In this document: piece after piece, positions 1 through 9,392 of the stretch
How the letters are laid out: each line of letters starts with the position of its first letter
Position numbering within the stretch: the stretch's first letter is position 1
Assembly: GCF_007673095.1 (NCBI RefSeq)
Contig: NZ_VDYZ01000009.1
Coordinates: 1 to 64,000, forward strand
DNA from: Corynebacterium glyciniphilum AJ 3170
GTDB taxonomy: Bacteria > Actinomycetota > Actinomycetes > Mycobacteriales > Mycobacteriaceae
Length of the DNA: 64,000 nt
Direction of reading: 5' to 3'
Translations under genes and position numbers: made by a program
Notes under the pieces: generated by a model
The model's input: only the letters and a program-made list of their open reading frames with translations
Told to the model about the DNA's origin: nothing
Databases searched by the model: none

Positions 1-1
1 C

Positions 2-133
2 CTGAAAACCGCCCGGGCCTGGCAGCCTGCCAGCCCGGATGACGCGGTCACACTGCACTGGGCCGGACCCGGCGGGATGCGCGCCACCACCGTGGCCGCC
101 GGACCGTTGTCCCCGGTGAGACACCCAGACTGA
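2..133 (+). CDS. C-terminal tail of an unidentified protein, cut by the window edge
   Basis: An open frame enters from the left edge and ends at TGA 131-133, giving about 43 residues that contain the string WAGPGGMRATTVAAG. The composition looks like real coding sequence, but no family can be assigned from so short a tail. The same frame continues past the stop for 30 more codons to TAA 224-226, so the stop could be a recent truncation. Bases 134-248 otherwise hold nothing I recognise. It is convergent with ptrB. Confidence 0.35.
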   Translation: MKTARAWQPASPDDAVTLHWAGPGGMRATTVAAGPLSPVRHPD

Positions 134-248
134 CAAGCCCACCGCCAGCAGGCGAGGCTCACAGACAGCTACTCGACGGTCACGACCTGGACCGCCGAGC
201 ACACCAACACGCCCGGAGGCGAATAACTCCTGACCGACAGATAACTTC

Positions 249-2423
249 CTACAGCAACTCCGTCGCGCCCATCCGGTCAAGCTCCCAGGCGGTCTCGAAG
301 GCGGACTGGCGCCACTTCTCGTAGCGCCCCGACACTCCCCCGTGCCCGGAGGTCATGTCCGTCTTCAGCAGGAAGTCGCCACCGCCGTCAACGTCACCGG
401 CAACCTCACGCAGCTTCGCGATCCACTTCGTCGGTTCCACGTACAGCACCCGGGTGTCGTTGAGACCACTGATCGCCAGGATCGGTGGGTACGCCTGGGC
501 AGTCACGTTCTCATAGGGGGCGTAGGTCGCCATGTAGTCATACACTTCCGGATCGTGGTACGGGTCGCCCCACTCCTCCCACTCGGTCACCGTCAACGGA
601 AGCTCGGGCATCAGGATACTGGTGAGCGGGTCGACGAAAGGCACCACGGCTTCAATACCGGCGAAGCGGTCAGGCGCCATGTTCGCCACAGCGCCCATGA
701 GCAGGCCACCGGCGGAACCGCCTTCCGCCACCATCTTCTGCGGCGAGGTGATCCCCGCGGCGATCAGGTCGTCGGCAACGGCGATGAAGTCGGTGAAGGT
801 GTTGGTCTTCTGCAGCATCTTGCCCTGCTCGTACCAGTGACGTCCCATCTCCCCGCCGCCACGGATGTGCGCCACCACGTACACCACGCCGCGGTCCAGC
901 ATCGACAGCCGGAACACCGAGAAGTACGGGTCCATACTGGCCTCGTAGGAACCGTAGCCGTATAGCAGGACAGGGTGCACAGTGCCTTCAGCCAGCGGAT
1001 CCACGTCGGTGCGGTGGATCAGCGACACCGGGATCCGTGCCCCGTCGGATGCGGTAACCCACCGACGCGATGCGGTGTAACGCGACCGGTCGAAGTCACC
1101 GAGCACCGTCTGCTCACGCCGCAGCGTCCGCTCCCCGGTCCGCAGGTCGATCTCCCACACCTGCGCCGGCGTGACGTAGCTGGTGTAGCTGACGCGCAGA
1201 ACCGGAGACTCCCACTCGGAGTTGCCGACGGTCCCGGCCGAGTAGATCTCCTCGTCGAACTCAATCGGTTCAAACCGTCCCCAGCCGCCGGCGGCGTCCG
1301 AGACATCCATCAGGGACAGCTGCTCGATGGCGTTCTCCCGGGTGGCGAGCACCAGGTGATCGGCGAAGCAGTCCACCCCCTCAATCCGGACGTCGTCACG
1401 GTGGGGAACAAGAACCTCATAGGACGCGTCGTCAAAGCTGGCGACCGTACCCACCGGACAATGGCCGACCTCACCGTTGGGCAGACCGTCGAGTTCCTCG
1501 CGGACCACCAGCCAGGCGTCCTCCCCGCCGACGACGACGTGGTCGACGTCGTACTGCACGTCCTTCTCCCTCGGACGGATACAGGTCAGCTCGCCCTCCG
1601 GGTCACCTGTCTTCTCCGAGACGTCGAGGTACCAGGTTTCGGACGTCGTCTTCGAGGCGGTCGAGACCAACAGGAAATGCTCGGAGCGGGTCACTCCGAG
1701 TCCGGTCCAGTAGGCTTCGTCCTCCTCACGGAAGACACACACGTCCTCACTCTCCGGTGTGCCGATCTTGTGCCGCCAGATCTCGTGGGGACGCCATGCC
1801 TCGTCGACCCGCTGGTAGAAGAGGTAGTCGTCGCCGACCCACGTGGCACCGTAAGCGACGCCTTCCAGGACATCCTCCAACAGGACGCCGTTGACCAGGT
1901 CCTTGACCCGCAGGGTGAACCGCTCGTCGCCGACAGTGTCGGTCGAGTACGCCAACAAGGTGCCGTCGACGGTCACGCTCGCCGCACCGAGGCTGAAGAA
2001 CTCCTCACCATCCGCCAGAACGTTGCAGTCCAGCATGACCTGTTCACGGGCCGCGGGCTCGCCGGGGACGATCTCGGGCGGGGTCCAGGACGCCGCTTCG
2101 TCGGTGGTGTCGACGGGGATCCGGCACATGGTGGGGTAGCTCTTCCCCTCCTCGGTGCGGGAGAAATACCACCACTGTCCCGAGCGCACCGGAACCGACA
2201 GATCAGTTTCCCGGATCTTCGACTTCACCTCATGGAAGACCGCGTCCTCCAGGGGCTTGAGGTGTGCCGTACGCGCGTCGGTGTACGCGTTCTCCGCGGT
2301 GAGGTGCGCCAGGACCTCGGAGTTGTCCTTGTCCCGCAACCACTCGTAGTCGTCGACGACATCACGGCCGTGGAAACTACGGGTGACGGGCTTCTTCTTC
2401 GCTACCGGTGGGTTCGCATCCAT
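249..2423 (-). CDS. ptrB: Oligopeptidase B (S9 prolyl oligopeptidase family)
   Basis: A cytosolic serine peptidase of the prolyl oligopeptidase family; oligopeptidase B cleaves short peptides after basic residues. The protein has 724 residues, close to the usual family length. An N-terminal beta-propeller region (about 70-430) precedes the alpha/beta-hydrolase domain. The catalytic triad is visible: Ser about 570 in GGSAGG, Asp about 656 in GLNDTRV and His about 694 in SGHGG, with the spacing expected for OpdB. The ATG lies 8 bases after a TACGAT -10 element on the minus strand, so the mRNA is probably leaderless. purC lies upstream on the same strand but seems separately transcribed. Confidence 0.93.
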   Translation of the reverse strand: MDANPPVAKKKPVTRSFHGRDVVDDYEWLRDKDNSEVLAHLTAENAYTDARTAHLKPLEDAVFHEVKSKIRETDLSVPVRSGQWWYFSRTEEGKSYPTMCRIPVDTTDEAASWTPPEIVPGEPAAREQVMLDCNVLADGEEFFSLGAASVTVDGTLLAYSTDTVGDERFTLRVKDLVNGVLLEDVLEGVAYGATWVGDDYLFYQRVDEAWRPHEIWRHKIGTPESEDVCVFREEDEAYWTGLGVTRSEHFLLVSTASKTTSETWYLDVSEKTGDPEGELTCIRPREKDVQYDVDHVVVGGEDAWLVVREELDGLPNGEVGHCPVGTVASFDDASYEVLVPHRDDVRIEGVDCFADHLVLATRENAIEQLSLMDVSDAAGGWGRFEPIEFDEEIYSAGTVGNSEWESPVLRVSYTSYVTPAQVWEIDLRTGERTLRREQTVLGDFDRSRYTASRRWVTASDGARIPVSLIHRTDVDPLAEGTVHPVLLYGYGSYEASMDPYFSVFRLSMLDRGVVYVVAHIRGGGEMGRHWYEQGKMLQKTNTFTDFIAVADDLIAAGITSPQKMVAEGGSAGGLLMGAVANMAPDRFAGIEAVVPFVDPLTSILMPELPLTVTEWEEWGDPYHDPEVYDYMATYAPYENVTAQAYPPILAISGLNDTRVLYVEPTKWIAKLREVAGDVDGGGDFLLKTDMTSGHGGVSGRYEKWRQSAFETAWELDRMGATELL

Positions 2424-2431
2424 GGGACACG

Positions 2432-2437
2432 ATCGTA
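2432..2437 (-). promoter_or_regulatory. -10 element of ptrB
   Basis: TACGAT on the minus strand, 8 bases before the ptrB ATG. This spacing puts the transcription start at or next to the start codon, as in leaderless actinobacterial genes. Confidence 0.5.
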
Positions 2438-2459
2438 GCGCCCACTGGAAGGGGTCCGG

Positions 2460-3359
2460 TCAGCGGTCGGTGCAGGTACCGATCCAGTCGGCGAAACGCT
2501 GGCCGGAGATCCTCTCGTAGGCGTCCACGTAGCGTTCGCGGGTCGCCTCGACCACCGGCCCCGGAAGCTCGGGCGGCGGAGTGCCCTCGTTCTTGTCCCA
2601 CCCCGACTTCGGCCCGGTCAGCCAGTTGCGCACGTACTGTTTGTCGAAGCTGGGCTGGACCTTGCCCTCCTCATAGGAGTCGGCCGGCCAGTAGCGGGAG
2701 GAGTCGGGCGTCAGCACCTCGTCGCCGAGCACCAGGTTGCCGTCGGCATCCAGGCCGAACTCGAACTTCGTGTCCGCCAGGATGATGCCGTGTTCCGCCG
2801 CGATACCGGCCGCCTGGGTGTAGATCGCGATCGAGGCGTCGCGCAGTTCCTCGGCACGCTCCCGGCCGAGTCCCTCGACAACGACGTCGAACGAGACGTT
2901 CTCGTCGTGGTCGCCGATCTCCGCCTTGGTCGCGGGGGTGAAGATCGGCTCCGGCAGCTTGGACGACTCGGTCAGGCCGTCCGGCAGTTCCACGCCACAC
3001 ACAGACCCATTCTCCCGGTACTCTGCGAGCCCCGAACCGGTGAGGTAACCACGGACGACGCACTCGAACGGCAGCATCTCCAGCTTGTGGCAGATCTGCG
3101 CCCGTCCCAGGGACTTCTGCGGGATGCGCTCATCGTCGGCGGGGCCGGCAAGGTGGTTCGGGAAATCAATGCGTCCGAAAAAGAAGTCACTCATGGCGGT
3201 GAGCACCCGCCCCTTGTCCGGGATCGGGGTCTCCAGCACGAAGTCGAAGGCGGAGATCCGGTCGGTGGCCACCATGAGCAGGGTGTCCTCGTCGATCTCG
3301 TAGATCTCGCGGACCTTTCCCGCGGAGAAATGGGTGTAGTCGGACAAGTCGGGTCGCAT
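2460..3359 (-). CDS. purC: Phosphoribosylaminoimidazole-succinocarboxamide synthase (SAICAR synthase)
   Basis: Catalyses the ATP-dependent joining of aspartate to CAIR in purine biosynthesis, in the cytosol. The 299-residue protein begins with the family's [10 protein letters not shown] motif (about 12-21), followed by [18 protein letters not shown] (about 33-50). It also carries the [12 protein letters not shown] segment and the TKFEFG segment near the middle and C-terminal parts. The length is typical of the actinobacterial enzyme. A TAGACT -10 element lies 9 bases before the ATG (3369-3374, minus strand). purB and purD lie further along the window on the same strand, so the purine genes are clustered but interrupted by inserted blocks. 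Confidence 0.96.
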   Translation of the reverse strand: MRPDLSDYTHFSAGKVREIYEIDEDTLLMVATDRISAFDFVLETPIPDKGRVLTAMSDFFFGRIDFPNHLAGPADDERIPQKSLGRAQICHKLEMLPFECVVRGYLTGSGLAEYRENGSVCGVELPDGLTESSKLPEPIFTPATKAEIGDHDENVSFDVVVEGLGRERAEELRDASIAIYTQAAGIAAEHGIILADTKFEFGLDADGNLVLGDEVLTPDSSRYWPADSYEEGKVQPSFDKQYVRNWLTGPKSGWDKNEGTPPPELPGPVVEATRERYVDAYERISGQRFADWIGTCTDR

Positions 3360-3472
3360 GGCCTGCAGAGTCTAGCCCTCACGACCGGCAATCTCCACGC
3401 GCCCCCGCGGACCCCACACGAGAGGTACCGACGGGGTTTTCTGTTTCACCATGCGAGACAGGGAAGAATCAC

Positions 3473-3478
3473 TAAACT
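3473..3478 (+). promoter_or_regulatory. Candidate -10 element of the oligopeptide ABC operon
   Basis: TAAACT in an AT-richer stretch 45 bases before the chosen ATG (3523). No convincing -35 was seen, so this is a suggestion only. Confidence 0.35.
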
Positions 3479-3522
3479 TTCCATTTTCGACGTTTCCTGT
3501 ACACCTCACGAAAGTGCCATCC

Positions 3523-5157
3523 ATGAGAATCCGACCCCGTCGGGCACTGGCGGCGACCCTCACCGGGCTTGCCCTGCTGCTCTCCACGACGGCGTGTGTA
3601 CCGGACCGGGACGACATCCCGTCCGACTACATCACGTTCTTCGGCGGCGAACCACAGAATCCGCTGCTGACCACGAACACCAATGAAGTCCAGGGCGGTG
3701 AAGTCCTCCGCGCCATGTACACCGGCCTGGTCGGCTACAGCCCTGACGGCGAGCCGTACAACGCCGTCGCCGAGGACATCGAACCGAACGACGACTCCTC
3801 CAGCTTCCACGTGACCCTGAAGGACGGCTGGACATTCACCAACGGTGAACCCGTGACCTCCGCCAGTTTCATCGACGCCTGGAACTTCGGCGCGACCTCG
3901 GCCAACGCCCAGCTCGGTGCAGACTTCTTCTCCGCCATCGAGGGATACGACGACGTCGCCGGCGAGGACGCCACCGCGACGGAGATGTCCGGGCTCACCG
4001 AGATCAACGACCATGAGTTCACCGTCGACCTTTCGGCACCGGACGCCTCCTTCCCCACCCAGCTCGGGTACTACGCGTTCTCACCGCTGCCCCAGGTCGC
4101 CTTCGACGACATCGATGCCTTCGGTCAGCACCCGATCGGCAACGGGCCCTACATGCTCGACAGGGATGACGCCTGGCAGCACAATGTATCGATCCAGCTG
4201 AAGGCGAATCCGGACTACGTCGGCGACGACAAAGCGCAGAATCCGGGCATCGCCTTCAAGCACTACGCCGACGTAGCCACCGCCTACGCCGACCTGCAGT
4301 CCGGCGATCTGGACCACATGCGCGAGAACGTCGGTCCGAGAGCTCTTCCCAGCTACCGAGCGGACTTCCCCGACAGCAACGACGACGCACCCTACGCCGC
4401 CATCCAGAACTTCACCATCCCTGAGAACCTCCCCGGTTTCCAGACGGATGAAGAAGGCCGGCTGCGTCGTGCCGCGATCTCCATGGCCATCGACCGGGAT
4501 CTGATCATCGACAAACTCTTCTTCGGTGGACGACAGGTCGCCGAGGACTTCGGCGCCCCCACACTCGAAGGCGGTATCGCGGATGTGCCGGGCAAGGAGG
4601 TGCTGACCTTCCAGCCGGACAAGGCCCGTGAACTGTGGGAGAAGGCCAACGAGATCAAACCCTACAGCGGTGAATCGTTCCAGATCGCCTACAACGCCGA
4701 CGGCGGCCACCAGCAGTGGGTCGAGGGTGTGACCAACAGCATCCGCCAGGTACTCGGGATCAAGGCCTCCGGTAAGGCCTACCCCACCTTCCAGGCCCAG
4801 CGTGACGCAATCGTCAACCGCACCGTGGGCTCTGCCTTCCGGTCCGGATGGAATGCAGATTACCCGTCCATCTCGTCCTTCCTCGTCTCCAACTACCGCA
4901 CCGGCGGCGGATCGAATGACGGTGACTACTCGAACCCGGAGTTCGACAAACTGCTCGCACAGGCCTCATCGTCCCCCGATTCCGATGCAGCCCAGACCTA
5001 CTACGACGAGGCTCAGGCGGTACTGATGGAGGACCTTCCGCAGATCCCCCTGTGGTATTACGCGGCGACCACGGCATGGGACCCTGGCCTGCACAACGTG
5101 GAGACGAACTGGCAGGGTATGCCCGTCTACACCGAGATCACGAAGGACGGTGAGTGA
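3523..5157 (+). CDS. ABC transporter substrate-binding lipoprotein, oligopeptide/dipeptide (SBP family 5)
   Basis: A solute-binding lipoprotein that delivers peptides or related solutes to the permeases encoded just downstream. The ATG at 3523 gives 544 residues and puts a classic lipoprotein signal at the N-terminus: RRALAATLTGLALLLSTTAC, with the lipobox TTAC at about 22-25. An upstream in-frame start at 3451 would bury this signal and is rejected. The body has the family-5 features TFTNGEPVTSASFIDAW and the C-terminal DLPQIPLWYYAATTAW. Its stop overlaps the GTG start of the first permease, so the four genes form one operon. Substrate specificity cannot be read from the sequence. Confidence 0.93.
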   Translation: MRIRPRRALAATLTGLALLLSTTACVPDRDDIPSDYITFFGGEPQNPLLTTNTNEVQGGEVLRAMYTGLVGYSPDGEPYNAVAEDIEPNDDSSSFHVTLKDGWTFTNGEPVTSASFIDAWNFGATSANAQLGADFFSAIEGYDDVAGEDATATEMSGLTEINDHEFTVDLSAPDASFPTQLGYYAFSPLPQVAFDDIDAFGQHPIGNGPYMLDRDDAWQHNVSIQLKANPDYVGDDKAQNPGIAFKHYADVATAYADLQSGDLDHMRENVGPRALPSYRADFPDSNDDAPYAAIQNFTIPENLPGFQTDEEGRLRRAAISMAIDRDLIIDKLFFGGRQVAEDFGAPTLEGGIADVPGKEVLTFQPDKARELWEKANEIKPYSGESFQIAYNADGGHQQWVEGVTNSIRQVLGIKASGKAYPTFQAQRDAIVNRTVGSAFRSGWNADYPSISSFLVSNYRTGGGSNDGDYSNPEFDKLLAQASSSPDSDAAQTYYDEAQAVLMEDLPQIPLWYYAATTAWDPGLHNVETNWQGMPVYTEITKDGE

Positions 5158-6086
5158 CCGTGTGGTGGTACCTCGGTAAACGACTGCTCCAGCTCATCCC
5201 CGTCTTCTTCGGGGCGACATTCCTCATTTACGCCATGGTCTTCCTCATGCCGGGAGACCCCGTCCTCGCGTTGGCCGGCGACAAGGCCGCTGAACCGGCC
5301 GTCCTCGACCAGATCCGCGCCGACTACAACCTGGACAAGCCCTTCATCGTCCAGTATCTGCTCTTCCTCGGCGGCTTCTTCACCGGTGACATGGGCACCA
5401 CCTTCTCCGGTCGCGCCGTCACCGAGGTCCTCGCCGAAACCTTCCCCATCACCATCCGACTGGCGCTGATGGCTCTGGTCATCGAAGCCGTGATGGGTAT
5501 CGTCTTCGGGCTGATCGCCGGTCTCAAGAAGGGCAAGTGGTTCGACTCGACCCTGCTGGTCGTGTCACTGGTGATCATCGCCGTACCGACCTTCGTCATC
5601 GGTTTCGTCGGACAGTTCCTGTTCGGCATCCAGTGGGGTGTCGTCCCCCCGACGGTCGGCTCCGACGGCTCCTTCAGCCGACTGCTGCTACCCGCCATCG
5701 TGCTGGGAATGGTCTCCTTCGCCTACGTCCTACGATTGACCCGGTCGGAAGTGGCGCAGAACCTGCGCGCCGACTTCGTTCGCACCGCTTCTGCCCGCGG
5801 ACTCTCCCGCGGCGTCGTCGTCCGCGACCACGTCCTGCGCAACTCGCTGGTCCCCGTCGTCACCTTCCTCGGCGCCGACCTCGCCGCTCTCATGGGCGGC
5901 GCGATCGTGACCGAGGGCATCTTCAACATTCACGGTGTCGGCGGCCTGATCTTCCAGTCCGTCAGTATCGGTGAGGCCCCCACCGTCGTCAGCGTCGTCA
6001 CGATCCTCGTGGTGATCTTCGTCGTGGCCAACCTCATCATCGACCTGCTCTACGCCCTGCTCGACCCGAGGATCCGATATGCCTGA
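5154..6086 (+). CDS. Oligopeptide ABC transporter permease, DppB/OppB type
   Basis: The first inner-membrane permease of the operon, 310 residues with about six membrane spans. The N-terminus WYLGKRLLQLIPVFFGATF and the motif GDPVLALAGDKA are typical of DppB. The EAA loop that contacts the ATPase is present at about 215-235 (ARGLSRGVVVRDHVLRNSLV). The GTG start overlaps the last codons of the binding-protein gene, and the end overlaps the next permease by 8 bases, which indicates translational coupling. Confidence 0.93.
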   Translation: MTVWWYLGKRLLQLIPVFFGATFLIYAMVFLMPGDPVLALAGDKAAEPAVLDQIRADYNLDKPFIVQYLLFLGGFFTGDMGTTFSGRAVTEVLAETFPITIRLALMALVIEAVMGIVFGLIAGLKKGKWFDSTLLVVSLVIIAVPTFVIGFVGQFLFGIQWGVVPPTVGSDGSFSRLLLPAIVLGMVSFAYVLRLTRSEVAQNLRADFVRTASARGLSRGVVVRDHVLRNSLVPVVTFLGADLAALMGGAIVTEGIFNIHGVGGLIFQSVSIGEAPTVVSVVTILVVIFVVANLIIDLLYALLDPRIRYA

Positions 6087-7020
6087 CATCCACAACCGCA
6101 ATGAACGCTGGACAGCAGAGGTCGTCACCGAGGACGTCCTGACCCGCGACCAACTCCTCCCCGAGGACGCACCCGCCGGCTTCTGGGGAACGGCGTGGCG
6201 GAATCTCCGCCGACGTCCGATGTTCTGGATCTCGACGGTGATCATCCTCGCGGTTCTCCTTGTGACCGTCTTCCCCGGGCTGTTCACGTCGACCGATCCC
6301 ACCACCGCGACCCTGGAGGATTCCCTCGAACCCGCCAGGGACGGGCATCCCTTCGGCTTCACCCAGCAGGGGTACGACGTCTTCGCCCGCACCATCTACG
6401 GAGCACAGGCGTCTGTGGTGACCGGACTGGTGACCACCCTCGTCGTCGCCGTTCTCGGCGTGGTCGTCGGCTCTCTCGCCGGCTACTTCGGCGGATGGGT
6501 GGACGCACTTCTGTCTCGTCTGACGGACATCTTCTTCGCCGTGCCGCTGCTGCTCGCCGCCATCGTGCTCATGCAGCTTTTCGACGTCCGCAACGTATGG
6601 ACGGTCGTCCTCGTGCTCTCCGCCTTCGGCTGGCCGCAGATGGCCCGCATGGTCCGTGGTGCTGTGCTGCAGGCCAAGAACAACGAGTACGTGCAGGCGT
6701 CCCGCGCTCTCGGGTTGACCCGCGGCAGGATCCTCGTCCGACACATCCTCCCGAACTGCCTTGCCCCGATCATCGTCATGATGACGACCAACCTCGGTAT
6801 CTACATCGTCGCCGAGGCGACACTGTCCTACCTCGGCGTGGGACTGCCGCCGGACACCGTGTCGTGGGGAAATGACATCTCCACCGCGCAGGACGTCCTG
6901 CGGCTCTCGCCGGAGATCCTGTTCTACCCGGCTGGTGCGCTCGCGCTCACCGTCCTGGGATTCATCCTGCTGGGCGACACCCTCAAGGACGCCCTCGACC
7001 CGAAGGAGCGCACCCGATGA
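6079..7020 (+). CDS. Oligopeptide ABC transporter permease, DppC/OppC type
   Basis: The second permease, 313 residues, with the cytoplasmic N-terminal arm typical of DppC, a first membrane span at about 45-65 and a core of five further spans. The EAA loop reads ALGLTRGRILVRHILPNCLA at about 213-232. The C-terminal LGDTLKDALDPKER is a hallmark of the DppC subfamily. It overlaps both neighbours by a few bases, so it is made in step with them. Confidence 0.93.
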   Translation: MPDIHNRNERWTAEVVTEDVLTRDQLLPEDAPAGFWGTAWRNLRRRPMFWISTVIILAVLLVTVFPGLFTSTDPTTATLEDSLEPARDGHPFGFTQQGYDVFARTIYGAQASVVTGLVTTLVVAVLGVVVGSLAGYFGGWVDALLSRLTDIFFAVPLLLAAIVLMQLFDVRNVWTVVLVLSAFGWPQMARMVRGAVLQAKNNEYVQASRALGLTRGRILVRHILPNCLAPIIVMMTTNLGIYIVAEATLSYLGVGLPPDTVSWGNDISTAQDVLRLSPEILFYPAGALALTVLGFILLGDTLKDALDPKERTR

Positions 7021-8669
7021 GCGACCAACCACTGCTGTCCATGCGCGGCGTCGACATCGCCTTCGGTACGCGCAAGAATCCCAAACCCACGGTCTTCGAT
7101 GTCAGTCTGGACATCTGGCCCGGTGAGACGGTCGCCGTCGTCGGTGAATCCGGATCCGGCAAGTCCACCAGTGCCATGAGCATCATGGGCCTGCTGCCCG
7201 GCGGAGGGCATGTCACGGACGGCACCATCACCTTCAAGGGCGAAGACATCACCCACGCTTCACCGAAGCGGTTCACCGAACTGCGCGGCGACAGCATCGG
7301 TCTGGTCCCCCAGGACCCGATGAGCAACCTCAATCCCGTGTGGACGATCGGTCACCACGTCAAGGAAGCACTGAAAGCCAACGGCATCGCGACCGGGTCC
7401 GCGGCGCACAAGCGTGCCGTCGAACTGCTGGAGGAAGCGGGGCTCTCGGACGCTGAGCACCGCATCAGCCAGTACCCCCACCAGTACTCCGGTGGTATGC
7501 GTCAGCGTGCGCTGATCGCCTGCGGGCTTGCGGCGCGTCCGGACCTGCTCATCGCCGACGAGCCGACCTCCGCACTGGACGTCACCGTCCAACGCCAGAT
7601 CCTCGATCACCTGCAGGGTCTCACCGAGGAACTGGGCACCGCCGTCCTGCTGATCACCCACGACCTGGGCCTCGCCGCCGAGCGAGCCGACCGCATCGTG
7701 GTGATGAGTCAGGGGCACGTCGTGGAGTCGGGTCCTGCCCTCGAGATTCTGCAGGATCCCCACCACCCGTACACCCGCAAGCTTGTCGCCGCAGCACCCT
7801 CCATCGGTGCGCGACGCAGCGAGGTCCAGGTGTCGGAGCCGGCGGACAGGGCTGACGCGTCTGGTGAGTCACCGCTGATCACCGTCGAGAACCTCAGCAA
7901 GGTCTTCCAGGTGCCCGGCGACAAGCCGTGGCGGAAGAAGGACTTCACCGCCGCAGACGACATCAACTTCTTCCTGCGCCGGGGACGGACTCTTGCGTTG
8001 GTCGGCGAGTCCGGCTCCGGTAAGTCGACCGTCGCGCAGATGGTGCTCGGCCTGCTGGAGCCCACGTCCGGGAAAGTCACCTTCGACGGTACCGACGTCA
8101 CCGACCTGGACCGGAAGGCAGAACTCGCCTTCCGCCGACGCGTCCAGCCGGTGTTCCAGAATCCCTACGGCTCGGTGGACCCGATGTACTCGGTGTTCAA
8201 CACGATTGCCGAGCCGTTGAAGATCCACGGTGTCGGCTCGAAGAAGGACCGGGAGAAGCGTGTCCGGGAGCTGCTGGACGTGGTCGCCATGCCGCAGTCG
8301 ATGATGTCACGCTTCCCCGGGGAACTGTCCGGGGGCCAGCGCCAGCGTGTGGCGATCGCCCGTGCCCTGGCGCTGGGTCCGGACGCGCTCATTCTCGACG
8401 AAGCGGTCAGTGCGCTCGACGTACTGGTGCAGTCACAGGTCCTGGACCTGCTGAACCAGCTGCAGCGGGACATGGACCTGACGTACCTGTTCATCACCCA
8501 CGACCTCGCGGTGGTCAAGCAGATCGCCGACGAGACCCTGGTGATGCAGCACGGCCGGATCGTGGAGCGTGGCGAGACCGACGACCTCTTCGATCATCCG
8601 GAACAGGAGTACACCCGCCGACTGCTCGATTCCATCCCCGGCGGGACGATTCCCCTGCACCAGGGGTAA
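7017..8669 (+). CDS. Oligopeptide ABC transporter ATPase, fused DppD-DppF type
   Basis: A single 550-residue protein carrying both nucleotide-binding domains of the transporter, an arrangement common in actinobacteria. Domain 1 (about 1-260) has Walker A GESGSGKST at about 43-51, signature YSGGMRQRA and Walker B LLIADEPTSALD. Domain 2 (about 285-545) has a second GESGSGKST, signature LSGGQRQRV and LILDEAVSALD. The EAVSALD in domain 2 replaces the usual EPTSALD, as often seen in DppF. It is the last gene of the operon. Confidence 0.94.
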   Translation: MSDQPLLSMRGVDIAFGTRKNPKPTVFDVSLDIWPGETVAVVGESGSGKSTSAMSIMGLLPGGGHVTDGTITFKGEDITHASPKRFTELRGDSIGLVPQDPMSNLNPVWTIGHHVKEALKANGIATGSAAHKRAVELLEEAGLSDAEHRISQYPHQYSGGMRQRALIACGLAARPDLLIADEPTSALDVTVQRQILDHLQGLTEELGTAVLLITHDLGLAAERADRIVVMSQGHVVESGPALEILQDPHHPYTRKLVAAAPSIGARRSEVQVSEPADRADASGESPLITVENLSKVFQVPGDKPWRKKDFTAADDINFFLRRGRTLALVGESGSGKSTVAQMVLGLLEPTSGKVTFDGTDVTDLDRKAELAFRRRVQPVFQNPYGSVDPMYSVFNTIAEPLKIHGVGSKKDREKRVRELLDVVAMPQSMMSRFPGELSGGQRQRVAIARALALGPDALILDEAVSALDVLVQSQVLDLLNQLQRDMDLTYLFITHDLAVVKQIADETLVMQHGRIVERGETDDLFDHPEQEYTRRLLDSIPGGTIPLHQG

Positions 8670-8685
8670 GCGCAACGGTGCCGGC

Positions 8686-9169
8686 TCAGAAAAGATGCCG
8701 GAGGAAGCTCTCCGGCTCACTGAGGAACCGGCGCCAGTTCTGCACGAGAGCGAGGTCGTCGTAGTTCTTCCGGTGAATTCCGGTACCGTCCCATGCTGCA
8801 TATGCCGTCCAGGTAGGCAAAGTGGCTGTGCATGGTCTCGGCGCGGAGGAACACACCTTTCCTGGAAGCACCTCCGGCACGGATCAACTTCAGGTTCTCT
8901 GCGAGGCCGGACTCCGTCCGCTGGGTCGAGTGCATCGCGTCCCGTGTGCCACCTTCCGGGTTGAGACCATAGGCCTCGGCGACGGCTTCGACGAGCGTCG
9001 ACTTCCCCGAACCGTTTTCCCCGACGAGGACTGTAAGCCGCGACAGGTCAATTCCGTTGTCAAGCACATCCGCGACAGCGGGGACCGTGGCGGGCCAGGC
9101 GCGACGGTCCGCCGGATAGACGGCCAGCTCCTCGACCCTGCGTACCGGAAGTGGAGACGGATAGGGCAT
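8686..9169 (-). pseudogene. AAA family ATPase with internal deletion and frameshift
   Basis: The 5' part (9169 down to about 8800) encodes a normal ATPase N-terminus with Walker A VGENGSGKST and the family strings AYGLNPEGGTRDAMHSTQ and FLRAETMHSHFAYLDG. Shortly afterwards the frame shifts. The frame ending at 8686 then supplies a typical C-terminal tail (LVQNWRRFLSEPESFLRHLF). From what I know of the family, about 100 residues with the signature, Walker B and H-loop should lie between these parts; they are missing. The gene is therefore a remnant produced by an internal deletion. It is convergent with the transporter operon. The region 9170-9392 between it and prpD shows no other gene. Confidence 0.72.
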
Positions 9170-9378
9170 GGGGCCAGTGTATCGCCCCCACCCCCGGGCG
9201 TCCCGGCATCAAATGAGGTACCGGACGAGGTCGGGGGTGATGACCGAGACGAGAGTCGCAACCGTTTCCGGAACAGAACCATTGGCCCGGCGACCGATGG
9301 CATAGTGGACGCTGAAACCATGTGTCAGCAGTCACAGCGCCGCCTGGGGCACTGGCACGGTCACGTACCCGAGCCTCT

Positions 9379-9383
9379 AGGAG
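9379..9383 (+). promoter_or_regulatory. Ribosome binding site of prpD
   Basis: AGGAG 9 bases before the GTG at 9393; it supports the GTG as the prpD start. Confidence 0.5.
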
Positions 9384-9392
9384 TCCCACCCC

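Noticed and set aside
342..2438. Long open frames opposite ptrB
   Set aside because: They are antisense shadows of a well-conserved peptidase in high-GC DNA and show Arg/Gly/Val-rich composition without motifs.
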